From: Modicisalibacter coralii
GTDB lineage: Bacteria; Pseudomonadota; Gammaproteobacteria; Pseudomonadales; Halomonadaceae
Length of the DNA stretch: 54,283 bases
Reading direction: 5' to 3'
NCBI RefSeq assembly: GCF_004117855.1
Contig: NZ_QWBW01000026.1
Coordinates: forward strand, 20,115-74,397
Shown here: piece by piece, positions 6,760-16,088 of the stretch
How positions within the stretch are numbered: the stretch's first letter is position 1
Layout: each line of letters starts with the position of its first letter
Notes under the pieces: model-generated
Database searches by the model: none
What the model was told of the DNA's origin: nothing
Seen by the model: only the letters and a program-made list of their open reading frames with translations
Translations under genes and position numbers: made by a program

Positions 6760-7260
6760 ATGCACCACCAAGACGATGACAACGCGCGCTCACCCCTGCT
6801 CAAGCTACTGATCGTGATCACCCTGCTGACCATGATCGTGGCGGTGGGCTACCTGATCAGCTATTACACCCGCGGGGGCAGCGAGGAGGTCACCTGGTAT
6901 CCGCCGGACATGCCGTGCGACCTGCATCACGGCAGCTGTCACGCCGGCCTGGGCGGTGGGGGCGGTCTCACCCTGTCGCTGGGCGGGGCCATCGTGCCGC
7001 TCGAGACACTGCCGATCGACGTTCGGCTCGACGGCATCGACGCTCGTCGGGTGGTGGTGGAATTCATCGGCCGCAACATGAACCTGGGGCTGAACCGTTA
7101 CGTGCTCGAAAGGCGGGGGGCGGGTCATTATCACGGCCGCGGCCTGTTGAGCAGCGGCGGCGAGGCGATCACGCCGTGGCGGGTGGAGGTGATCGTGAGT
7201 ACCGACGAGGGGCGTGTGGGCAGCTGGTTCGACGTCGACGTGCACCGCCGGGTGCCGTGA
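6760..7260 (+). CDS. membrane-anchored periplasmic protein of unknown function
   Basis: 166 residues. A single strong transmembrane segment (LLKLLIVITLLTMIVAVGYLISYY, about residues 13-36) follows a short polar N-terminus, so the protein is probably anchored in the inner membrane with its C-terminal domain in the periplasm. That domain has two cysteines eight residues apart (PCDLHHGSC) and several histidines, a glycine run, and beta-strand-like repeats. The overall plan resembles FixH/YtkA-like sandwich domains, but this is only an impression. The ATG at 6760 is chosen because it places the anchor at the N-terminus; no clear ribosome site is visible. It is divergent from the AEC gene. Confidence 0.55.
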   Translation: MHHQDDDNARSPLLKLLIVITLLTMIVAVGYLISYYTRGGSEEVTWYPPDMPCDLHHGSCHAGLGGGGGLTLSLGGAIVPLETLPIDVRLDGIDARRVVVEFIGRNMNLGLNRYVLERRGAGHYHGRGLLSSGGEAITPWRVEVIVSTDEGRVGSWFDVDVHRRVP

Positions 7261-7280
7261 CGCATCGGCGGGCGGTAAAC

Positions 7281-7307
7281 ACGGCCTCCGGAGGCACCGG
7301 AGGCCGT
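7281..7307. terminator. long hairpin between convergent genes
   Basis: Perfect 11-base stem ACGGCCTCCGG/CCGGAGGCCGT with a five-base loop (7292-7296), placed between the stops of the plus-strand unknown gene (7260) and the minus-strand FKBP gene (7351). On the minus strand it is followed by GTTTACC, a weak T tract; on the plus strand there is none. Probably a bidirectional transcription barrier rather than a textbook terminator. Confidence 0.5.
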
Positions 7308-7350
7308 CGCTAGGGCCGGGAGACTACCGGCCCCGCTGAGGGGGCAGGAC

Positions 7351-8124
7351 TCAGCCCTGCTTCTCGTCGCTCTTGGCGTCGGCGGTGCCTTCCTGCTGGG
7401 CGGCAGCCTTGTCGTCGGCATTCGCCGAGGCGTCGTCGTCCTGCTTGGTGACGTCGAGCAGTTCGACCTTGAAGGTCAGCGCCTGATTGGGGCCGATCGG
7501 GCCGCCGGTGCCGGCCGGACCGTAGGCCAGGTCGGAGGGCAGGTAGATCATCCAGGTATCGCCGACGTGCATCTTCTTCAGGGCTTCCTGCCAGCCGGGG
7601 ATGACCTGGTCCACCTGGAACTCGACCGGCTCGCCACGCTTGTAGGAGCTGTCGAAGACGGTGCCGTCGATCAGCTTGCCCTCGTAGTTGACCTTGACCT
7701 GGTCGTTGTCGTCCGGCGAGGCGCCGTCACCGGACTCGAGCACCTTGTACTGCAGCCCGGAGTCGGTCACCTTGACGCCATCCTTCTTGGCATTCTCGGC
7801 GAGGAACTTCTCGCTCTCGGCCTTGTTCGCATCGGCGAGCTTCTTGGCCTCGGCCTTGCGCTCGGCCATCTTCTGCTGCTGGAACTGGGTCAGCGCCTGG
7901 GTCATCTCCTCCTTGCTCAACTGCAGGTCGTCGCCGGCATAGACGTCCTCGATGGCCTGCGTGAAGCTGTCGATGTCCAGATCCTTGATGTCCTGGGACA
8001 GGCTTTGGCCGAGCGTTACGCCGATGCTGTAACTGAGTTTTTCCTGGTCGCTCTGCGGTGCGGCCAACGCCAGCGGGGCCGTGGCCAGCAGCGTCAAGGC
8101 AACGGCGGTCACCCGTGTCTTCAT
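7351..8124 (-). CDS. exported FKBP-type peptidyl-prolyl isomerase (FkpA/Mip-like)
   Basis: 257-residue periplasmic or envelope chaperone-isomerase. Residues 1-21 form a signal peptide (MKTRVTAVALTLLATAPLALA). An N-terminal helical dimerisation domain with a long charged helix (about 28-130, QQQKMAERKAEAKKLADANK) comes next, then the FKBP catalytic domain (about 145-225) containing VKVNYEGKLIDGTVFDSSY, IPGWQEALKKMHVGD and LAYGPAG. The last 33 residues are an acidic, alanine-rich tail (DDDASANADD...) not usual in E. coli FkpA and perhaps a halophile adaptation. The start at 8124 is chosen for the signal peptide and a GAGGAGA site 5 bases upstream. Confidence 0.92.
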   Translation of the reverse strand: MKTRVTAVALTLLATAPLALAAPQSDQEKLSYSIGVTLGQSLSQDIKDLDIDSFTQAIEDVYAGDDLQLSKEEMTQALTQFQQQKMAERKAEAKKLADANKAESEKFLAENAKKDGVKVTDSGLQYKVLESGDGASPDDNDQVKVNYEGKLIDGTVFDSSYKRGEPVEFQVDQVIPGWQEALKKMHVGDTWMIYLPSDLAYGPAGTGGPIGPNQALTFKVELLDVTKQDDDASANADDKAAAQQEGTADAKSDEKQG

Positions 8125-8314
8125 GAAATCTCCTCGGATTCTCGATTCGGCAAGCGATGTCATTGGTCGGCTGGCGAGCATGAAGGCGCCAAACCGTCTC
8201 ATGGGACTCTAACAGGGTGGATTATGTTCCGCATCCCGGGTCATTTGGCCGCCAACTTGACATCGCAAAGCCTTTGCTCTTTTCTGGATTTACATCGACA
8301 AAAAGGGGAACGAG

Positions 8315-9349
8315 ATGCAAATGCGCAATATCGTCATCGGCGTTACCGCTCTGGGCATGGTGGGGGTCGCCTCTTCGGCCTTCGCCGATACCTGGCGCTT
8401 CGGCCTCGAGGAGACCGAGGGCAGTGTCCAGTACGGCTATGCCGAAGAGTTCAAGAAGCTGATCGAGGAGAAGACCGACGGCGACGTCACCGTCCAGTTG
8501 CTTCCGTACGGCTCCTGGGGCTCGAACTACTCGGCGCTGTACGACGCCGTCCAGAACGGGGCGATCCAGATCGGCTTCGGTTCCGGCTTTCTCGGCGGCA
8601 CGGTGCCCGAGAGCCAGTTGATGAGCCTCAACTTCGTCATGCCCAACGACCAGCTCGAGACGGCGAAGATCCTCAACTCCGACGCCTTCCTCAAGAGCGA
8701 TGCCTGGCAGCAGTCGTTCCGCGAGCGTGGTCTGGTACCGCTGGGTGCCCTGCCCGAGGGGTATCAGGTGTGGACCGCCAACAAGGAGATCCGCACGCCG
8801 GCGGACATGCAGGGGCTGCAGATCCGCGTCATGGATAACAGCCTGCTGCGCAAGACCTACGAGGCCTACGGCGCGTCGCCGATCACCATCGCCTACGGCG
8901 AGCTCTACAGCGCGCTGCAACAGGGCCAGGCCGAGGGCAACATCCAGCCGGTGTTCGCCCACGAGAACATGGGCTTCTACGAGGTCCAGGACTACATGAT
9001 CTTCGCCGATCAGTCGCAGTTCGTGGCCAATCTCATGGCCAACGAGGACTGGTACGAAGGCCTGTCCGACGACCAGCGCAAGGCGCTCGACGCCACGCTG
9101 GGCGAAATGGTCCAGAAGGGCCATGACATCCAGACGCAGTTCAATTCCGAGCGTCTCGACACCATCAAGGAAAAGAGTGATATCAACATCATTCACCTGA
9201 ATGACGAGGAGCGCGAGCAGTTCCGCGAACTGGCCAAGCCGATTCGTCAGGTCTACGTCGACATGGTCGGCGAGCGCGGCAAGGAAGCGCTGGACATCGT
9301 CCTCGACCAGATCGACAAGGCCGGAGCCGGCAGCGACCAGGGCTCCTGA
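8315..9349 (+). CDS. dctP: TRAP transporter periplasmic solute-binding subunit DctP
   Basis: 344-residue extracytoplasmic binding protein of a tripartite ATP-independent periplasmic transporter, which delivers organic acids to the DctQM membrane complex. A signal peptide ends near residue 24 (SSAFA-DTW). The body has the DctP fold, with the region LQIRVMDNSLLRKTYEAYGASPITIAYGELYSALQQG, the family's ligand-arginine and 'ELYsALQqG' helix. GGGGAACG precedes the ATG at 8315; an ATG two codons downstream is an alternative. Unusually, its presumed partners dctQ and dctM lie downstream on the opposite strand, facing it. Substrate not deducible. Confidence 0.88.
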   Translation: MQMRNIVIGVTALGMVGVASSAFADTWRFGLEETEGSVQYGYAEEFKKLIEEKTDGDVTVQLLPYGSWGSNYSALYDAVQNGAIQIGFGSGFLGGTVPESQLMSLNFVMPNDQLETAKILNSDAFLKSDAWQQSFRERGLVPLGALPEGYQVWTANKEIRTPADMQGLQIRVMDNSLLRKTYEAYGASPITIAYGELYSALQQGQAEGNIQPVFAHENMGFYEVQDYMIFADQSQFVANLMANEDWYEGLSDDQRKALDATLGEMVQKGHDIQTQFNSERLDTIKEKSDINIIHLNDEEREQFRELAKPIRQVYVDMVGERGKEALDIVLDQIDKAGAGSDQGS

Positions 9350-9407
9350 TACACCGCCATACCCCGGCCGGTCATGTGCCGGCCCGGCGATTCCGTCGCC
9401 GATTCGA

Positions 9408-9436
9408 CGCCCGGAAGCCACTCTTCCGGGCGTTTG
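9408..9436 (+). terminator. intrinsic terminator after dctP
   Basis: Stem CGCCCGGAAG/CTTCCGGGCG (9408-9417 and 9423-9432) with a five-base loop, then TTTGCG. Located 58 bp after the dctP stop. Confidence 0.8.
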
Positions 9437-9450
9437 CGTGTCTGGCTCCT

Positions 9451-9541
9451 GAGCCACGAGCCACGAGCCACGAGCCACGAGCCACGAGCCACGAGCCACG
9501 AGCCACGAGCCACGAGCCACGAGCCACGAGCCACGAGCCAC
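9451..9541. repeat. 13-copy perfect tandem heptamer array (GAGCCAC)n
   Basis: Thirteen uninterrupted, identical 7-bp units of GAGCCAC followed by two more bases of the next unit. The array has no start codon or ribosome site and lies between convergent TRAP genes. Perfect short tandem arrays of this kind arise by slipped-strand replication and vary in copy number between strains. The unit is read as GTGGCTC on the other strand. No CRISPR-like spacing is present. Confidence 0.95.
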
Positions 9542-9554
9542 GATCGAGAGACTA

Positions 9555-9622
9555 GTGGGAGGGAATTTATTCCCGATGGCGGAGCCCCGAGGCCGATACA
9601 TGGCGAATCGACTTGCTCCCAC
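9555..9622. repeat. REP/BIME-like pair of inverted units
   Basis: The segment begins GTGGGAGGGAATTTATTC and ends, on the opposite strand, GTGGGAGCAAGTCGATTC, so two similar units face each other around a GGAGCCCCGAGGCC centre. The left unit is itself palindromic (GGGAATTTATTCCC). This matches the plan of REP sequences of Pseudomonas and relatives, which typically open with GTGGGAG and form inverted pairs mobilised by RAYT (REP-associated tyrosine) transposases. No RAYT gene is in the window. Confidence 0.6.
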
Positions 9623-9681
9623 GCCTCCCGGTACGAGCCAAACCGTGTTGGCAAAAGCCTGCCGGGCAGCAAGCGATGATG

Positions 9682-9708
9682 AAAAAGGCCCGGCGCGAGG
9701 CCGGGCCT
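9682..9708 (-). terminator. intrinsic terminator after dctM
   Basis: On the minus strand AGGCCCGGCC and GCCGGGCCT flank a four-base loop and are followed by TTTTTCATC. It ends the dctQ-dctM transcript 21 bp after the dctM stop. Confidence 0.9.
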
Positions 9709-9728
9709 GAGGGTCGGGAACGACGGGG

Positions 9729-11012
9729 TCAGTCGCCGCCCAGCGAGGGCAGCAGCAGGGAGATCTCCGGGAACAGGATGAGCACCAGGGTCGCCATCAT
9801 CAGGATGAAGATGAACGGCGGGGTACCGCGGATCACGTCCATGTAGGGGCGGCGGAACACGGCGATGGCCGTGAAGATGTCGCAGCCGAACGGCGGCGTG
9901 GCCGAACCGATGGCCGCCTGGAGGGTGACGATCACGCCGACGTGTACCGGATCCAGGCCGGTGGATTGCACGAGCGGCTTGAAGATCGGCACCAGGATCA
10001 GGATGACCACGATCGGGTCGACGAACATGCAGCCGATGAAGAAGGCGGCGGCAATCAGCAGCAGCGCCAGGAACTGGTTGTCGCCGATGCCGTCGATGAT
10101 CGGGCCGAGGATCTTCTCCGGCACGCCGGCCGTGCCCAGGGTCTGGGAGAAGGCCGCGCCGATGGCGACCAGGATGAACACCACCGCGGTGATCATGCCG
10201 GTGGACAGGGCCAGGCTGCCGAGGTCGCGGATCGAGACCTGGCGGTAGATGACGACTTCCAGGATCAGGGCGTAGGCCACCGCCACGGCGGAGGCCTCGA
10301 CGGCGCTGAAGAAGCCGCCGTAGATACCGCCGACCACCAGCACCGGAAAGCCCATCGGCAGTATCACCCGGCGGATGGCGCGCAGGCGTTCGCTCCAGGA
10401 GGCCCGGGGCTCCGCCTCGATGCCCTTGATGCGCGAATAGATGTAACAGTACAGGGCGAACATCGCCAGGATCAGCAGGCCGGGCAGAATGCCGGCGAGG
10501 AACAGATCGCCGATCGAGGTCTTCATGACCACGCCGTAGACGATGAAGCCGATGCTCGGCGGAATCAGCAGCGCGATGTCGCTGGCGTTGATGATCAGCC
10601 CCAGGCTGAAGTCGTCGCTGTAGCCCTTGGCCAGCAGCCGCGGGCGCATGGGTCCGCCCATCGCCACCACCGTCGCCTGGGTCGAGCCCGAGACCGCCCC
10701 GAACAGGGCGCAGGAGGCGGCAGTGGTGATCGGCAGGCCGCCGCGGACGTGTCGGGTGAAGGCATCGACGACGTCCAGCAGTCGGTTGGCCGTGTGGCCC
10801 TTGGTGAGGATGTCGGCGGCGAAGATGAACATGGGCACCGCCGCCAGCACCCAACTGCCCACGCCGTTGATCATCCAACTGACGGCCTGATCGGGGCCGA
10901 AGAACGTCATGCCGGTGAACATCATGAAAAGCGTGCCTGCGGCGAGCGGGACCATCATCGGGAATCCCAGCAGCAAGAGCACGAGCATGATCACGCCTAG
11001 CCAAGTCAGCAT
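9729..11012 (-). CDS. dctM: TRAP transporter large permease DctM
   Basis: 427-residue integral membrane subunit that forms the Na+-coupled transport channel of a TRAP system (IT superfamily). It starts MLTWLGVIMLVLLLLGFPMMVPLAAG and shows about twelve hydrophobic segments. Family blocks include GAVSGSTQATVVAMGGPMRPRLL, the LIINASDIALLIPPSIGFIVYG loop and the repeated GGIYGGFFSAVEASAVAVAYAL half. The start at 11012 is preceded by GAGGAC on the minus strand. Longer readings back to 11237 are rejected because they overlap dctQ in another frame. It follows dctQ by 44 bp in the same transcript. Confidence 0.92.
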   Translation of the reverse strand: MLTWLGVIMLVLLLLGFPMMVPLAAGTLFMMFTGMTFFGPDQAVSWMINGVGSWVLAAVPMFIFAADILTKGHTANRLLDVVDAFTRHVRGGLPITTAASCALFGAVSGSTQATVVAMGGPMRPRLLAKGYSDDFSLGLIINASDIALLIPPSIGFIVYGVVMKTSIGDLFLAGILPGLLILAMFALYCYIYSRIKGIEAEPRASWSERLRAIRRVILPMGFPVLVVGGIYGGFFSAVEASAVAVAYALILEVVIYRQVSIRDLGSLALSTGMITAVVFILVAIGAAFSQTLGTAGVPEKILGPIIDGIGDNQFLALLLIAAAFFIGCMFVDPIVVILILVPIFKPLVQSTGLDPVHVGVIVTLQAAIGSATPPFGCDIFTAIAVFRRPYMDVIRGTPPFIFILMMATLVLILFPEISLLLPSLGGD

Positions 11013-11056
11013 GCAAAAGTCCTCGCGTCTGTCATTGTTCGGGGCTTGTGTGGGGC

Positions 11057-11680
11057 TCACGCATCGCGCGACGCGTCCCCGTTCTGAGGCGCTTCCTCGT
11101 CGGGGACCTCGGCGTAGCTCTCCTTCTCGTTGAACGAGCGGTAGATATCCTCGCTCACGAGGTTTCGCGCGGCGGTCAGCAGGTACTGAGTGCCGGCGAG
11201 CACGAAGCCGATGGGCAGGGAGAGATAAACGATCCACATGGGGACGTGCAGCGAGGCACTGGTCCGCCCGCGTCCGTAGAGGGTGACGACGTACTCGACG
11301 GACTTGTAGGCGAAGTAGAACATCAGCACGGCGGTGCCGAGACAGATGAGAATCAGCAAGGCCTTGCGCAGGCGGCCGCTGAGCTGGTCGTAGATGGCCG
11401 ACATGCTGATGTGGCGGGCGTGGCGGGCGGCGTAGCCGACACCGACGAAGGTGATCACCACGATCAGCATCTCGGTGACTTCGTAGGTGCCGGCGATACC
11501 GCTGCCGAAGAGGATGTTGCCGACCACGTGGGCGCTCATCAGGGCGGCCATGATCAGGACGCTGCCGGCCACGATGATGCGTTCGATGACGCCCAGTCCG
11601 CGGTCGAGAACGCCCAGGGCGCGCATCAGGCCGCGCGGGCGCTTCGCGCTATCGCCGGAGGAGGTGGATGGTTGGGTCAT
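11057..11680 (-). CDS. dctQ: TRAP transporter small permease DctQ
   Basis: 207-residue membrane subunit with four transmembrane helices that joins DctM in TRAP carriers. It has the SAHVVGNILFGSGIAGTYEVTEMLIV stretch and GYAARHARHISMSAIYDQL, both typical of DctQ. The C-terminus is a charged cytosolic tail (EVPDEEAPQNGDASRDA). AAGGAAAG lies about 8 bases before the ATG at 11680 on the minus strand. The pair dctQM is convergent with dctP instead of following it. Confidence 0.85.
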   Translation of the reverse strand: MTQPSTSSGDSAKRPRGLMRALGVLDRGLGVIERIIVAGSVLIMAALMSAHVVGNILFGSGIAGTYEVTEMLIVVITFVGVGYAARHARHISMSAIYDQLSGRLRKALLILICLGTAVLMFYFAYKSVEYVVTLYGRGRTSASLHVPMWIVYLSLPIGFVLAGTQYLLTAARNLVSEDIYRSFNEKESYAEVPDEEAPQNGDASRDA

Positions 11681-11845
11681 GTCGCAGCTTTCCTTGTTGT
11701 GTCAGGGATGGCGAGCCGCCGACGGCAGACCTCGGGCCGCCGTCGTTCCTGAGAATGTCTGCGCCCCGCCCATGCGGCATTGACGGGCTACCCGTCGCGA
11801 TGCCGGCTCCCCCAGGCGAAGTGTGGCGGGAATCCGGAAAACCCG

Positions 11846-11870
11846 CGCGGGCGATCTCCCCGCGTTTTTT
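11846..11870 (+). terminator. orphan intrinsic terminator in a 319-bp gap
   Basis: The gap 11681-11999 upstream of dctQ has no credible gene. It holds a plus-strand terminator-like hairpin: CGCGGG (11846-11851), loop, CCCGCG (11859-11864), then six Ts (11865-11870). No plus-strand gene precedes it, so it either ends an unannotated transcript divergent from dctQ or is fortuitous. Further stems such as ACGGCGG-type repeats are present but not clearly organised. Confidence 0.4.
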
Positions 11871-11999
11871 GCTGACGACCGCCTCACCCGAGTGACGCCC
11901 ACCGACATGACGGATCTCGCCCTGAGCTCGACGACGGCGTTGCCGCCGGGCGAAGGCGCAGCATGTCTCCTTGAACTTACAAGCTTTGCCGCGTCAGTG

Positions 12000-12548
12000 C
12001 TACTCGCCATGCGGTTCGCGGCCCGCCGGTTTCGTGGTTGCCAGGCCTTGGGCCAGCGCGCGCAACGGGCATGTCAGTCGAGGATCGAGGTGGCCGAGAT
12101 GGCGCAGGAGCGTGGTGTACAGGTCCCCGTCGGCGGGACCTCGGCGGCGTATGCCGTCGCCCCGTCGGGTCAGTGCCTGCAAGCCTTCCAGGGCCTCGCG
12201 CTCGGCCTGGAGCTCGTCGCGCTTGAGCTGCTCCCGCCACTCGGCCAGCGGCGAGCCGGGGCGCGCCAGGGGCTTGAGGGCGCGGCGCCGGGCCCGCAAC
12301 GGGCGGGTCGTGCGCGCCTGGTGATCGCGCACCGGGGCCAGCGCCTCGCCGACATCGGCATCCGCCGCCAGGCCGAGGTGGTACAGCCAACCCAGCCACA
12401 GCAGTTCGCAGACGTCGGCATCGGCGCGGTCCTGCAGCGCGAGGCAGGCGGCGGCCACATCGGGGTCGGCGTAACGGTCGCAGGCATAGCGCCACAGCGC
12501 ATCCGGGGCGGTCAAGGCGAAGGGGGATCGGGTAGAATGGGCGGCCAT
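12000..12548 (-). CDS. TIGR02444-like protein of unknown function
   Basis: 182-residue soluble protein. The opening SPFALTAPDALWRYACDRYADPDVAAACLALQD and ADVCELLWLGWLYHLG match my memory of a small proteobacterial family (TIGR02444) that is found in Pseudomonas and Halomonas next to the ABC-F gene yheS and has no assigned function. The rest is arginine- and leucine-rich with predicted helices. The start at 12548 leaves 46 bp to the divergent yheS start, so the two share a promoter region. A longer reading to 12632 would overlap yheS and is not family-like. Confidence 0.7.
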   Translation of the reverse strand: MAAHSTRSPFALTAPDALWRYACDRYADPDVAAACLALQDRADADVCELLWLGWLYHLGLAADADVGEALAPVRDHQARTTRPLRARRRALKPLARPGSPLAEWREQLKRDELQAEREALEGLQALTRRGDGIRRRGPADGDLYTTLLRHLGHLDPRLTCPLRALAQGLATTKPAGREPHGE

Positions 12549-12594
12549 GATCCGCGCGTCCTTATGATGCAGACTGAGTCGAAGGGAGAAAGGC

Positions 12595-14517
<1,923 letters not shown>

Positions 14518-14524
14518 CGTGGAA

Positions 14525-14549
14525 CCACGCCGGCCCCGGTCCGGCGTGG
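14525..14549. terminator. hairpin between convergent yheS and dtd
   Basis: Perfect nine-base stem CCACGCCGG/CCGGCGTGG with a seven-base loop, placed in the 45-bp gap between the two stop codons. No T tract on either side, so it is probably a weak bidirectional terminator. Confidence 0.45.
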
Positions 14550-14562
14550 AGAGGGGCGCGGG

Positions 14563-15000
14563 TCAGGTTTCCAGCAGGAAGGTCACCGGGCCGTCGTTGA
14601 TCAGGCTGACCTGCATGTTGGCGCCGAACTCGCCGCTGGCGACCTGCGGCCAGGCCTCGCGGGCGGCGCCGAGCAGGTAGTGGAACAGCCGGTCGCCCTC
14701 GGCCGGCGGGGCGGCGCTCGAGAAGCCGGGACGCAGCCCCTTGCGGGTATCGGCGGCCAGGGTGAACTGCGAGACCAGCAGCAGCCCGCCGCCGGCCTGC
14801 TGCAGGTTACGGTTCATGCGCCCGGTGTCGTCGGCGAAGACCCGGTAGTGAAGCAGCTTGTGAAGTAGCCGGTCGGCCTTGTCCTCGTCGTCGTCGCGCT
14901 CGACGCCGATCAGCGCCAGCAGACCCTGGTCGATGGCGCCCACCGTGCGGTCGTCGACGGTGACGCTGGCGCGGCTGACGCGCTGGATGAGTGCCCGCAT
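14563..15000 (-). CDS. dtd: D-aminoacyl-tRNA deacylase
   Basis: 145-residue homodimeric enzyme that removes D-amino acids (and glycine mischarged on tRNA-Ala) from tRNAs. Both DTD signature motifs are present: [12 protein letters not shown] (residues 77-88) and NDGPVTF (135-141), in which the Gly-cisPro pair is the chiral proofreading element. Length and start ([15 protein letters not shown]) match the family exactly. It is convergent with yheS and followed upstream on the same strand by a Usp gene 72 bp away. Confidence 0.96.
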   Translation of the reverse strand: MRALIQRVSRASVTVDDRTVGAIDQGLLALIGVERDDDEDKADRLLHKLLHYRVFADDTGRMNRNLQQAGGGLLLVSQFTLAADTRKGLRPGFSSAAPPAEGDRLFHYLLGAAREAWPQVASGEFGANMQVSLINDGPVTFLLET

Positions 15001-15072
15001 GCTCGCCTCGTGGTCGGGGGGTGGCAGAGCGCTACGCTGCCCCAGGTGCCGGCCTGACGCAAGCGCGGGTGG

Positions 15073-15918
15073 TCACCAGGCCCGGCAGACCATCAGGTCG
15101 CAGTGAGGCTCGGCCAGCAGCCGCTCGGTCAACGCGCTCTGACGGCCGACGCGGGACTGGCTGCTCAGCGCCAGCAGGTCGGGCGGCTGGCGCCGCAGGC
15201 GGCCCATCAGCACCTCCAGCGGCTCGCCCTGTTCGAGGACCAGTTCGAGCTCGGGTACCTCGCCCACCTCGCTCATCAACCGCTCGACCTCTTCTTCGAG
15301 CCGGCTTCTCAAGCGCCTCACCTCGCGGTCGCGCCAGCGGGCGTAGTCACCGTTCGAGGCCAGCTCGCTTTCGCCGGGAATGCACCAGGCGTGCAGCAGG
15401 GTCAGGCGGGCCTCCGGGAAGCGGGTGATGACCTCGCGCAGGGTGTGCCGGCAGGGCAGCGAGAAGTCGATGGGCACCAGGATGTCGTGCCACTCCTGGT
15501 TGGCGGGATGGCTGATCGTGAAGACCGGGCAGGGCGCGCTGCGCATTACCCGGGCCAGGGTGGTGCCGCTGACCAGCTCCGGCTGGCCGCGCTTGCGGTG
15601 GGCACCGAGCAGTATCAGATCGGCCTCGCGCTCGTGGGCCTCGCGAATGATCTCGGCATAGGGCGCGCCGGCGACCGTCTGGATCAGCGTCTCGGGTGCG
15701 GCCAGGGCATAGTCCTCGCGCAGGTCGGTCAGCGTGCGTTCCATCTCGTCGACCACGGCGCTTTCGAGATCGTGCAGTGCCCGGTGCGGCAGGTACGGGT
15801 CGAGCACGTGAAGGACGTCGAGCCGGGCGCCGCCCTCCACGGCCATGCGGATCGCCCGGGCGAAGCCGGCGCGGTTCTCGGCGGACAGGTCACAGGCGAA
15901 CAGCAGCGTCTGGGGCAT
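15073..15918 (-). CDS. tandem universal stress protein (UspA family, two domains)
   Basis: 281-residue cytosolic protein made of two Usp domains (about 1-140 and 145-281). The first begins MPQTLLFACDLSAENRAGFARA and holds the LILLGAHRKRGQPELVSGTTLARVMRSAPCPVF block, a form of the G-x2-G-x9-G(S/T) ATP-binding motif. The second begins HDILVPIDFS and ends LLALSSQSRVGRQSALTERLLAEPHCDLMV. This two-domain form resembles E. coli UspE. Of two possible starts, ATG 15918 is preferred because GGAGG lies nine bases before it, whereas the same site abuts the ATG at 15927. Probably its own transcription unit. Confidence 0.88.
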   Translation of the reverse strand: MPQTLLFACDLSAENRAGFARAIRMAVEGGARLDVLHVLDPYLPHRALHDLESAVVDEMERTLTDLREDYALAAPETLIQTVAGAPYAEIIREAHEREADLILLGAHRKRGQPELVSGTTLARVMRSAPCPVFTISHPANQEWHDILVPIDFSLPCRHTLREVITRFPEARLTLLHAWCIPGESELASNGDYARWRDREVRRLRSRLEEEVERLMSEVGEVPELELVLEQGEPLEVLMGRLRRQPPDLLALSSQSRVGRQSALTERLLAEPHCDLMVCRAW

Positions 15919-16088
15919 GGTCGGCATCCTCCACGAGAGCGTTCCTGCGATGGCCGGCAGGTCGTCCCGCCGGGGTGAACGAGCGGCGTGCTTCCAGCAT
16001 GGTGCGCGGGGCGCGCCCCTGCAAGGGAAACCCGTTATCGACGCCGGCCACTCACCCGTCGTGGCCCTATCTGCAGACGGTGGGCGCC

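Noticed and set aside
9451-9541. Possible CRISPR array
   Set aside because: The repeats are contiguous 7-mers without spacers, and no cas genes are nearby.
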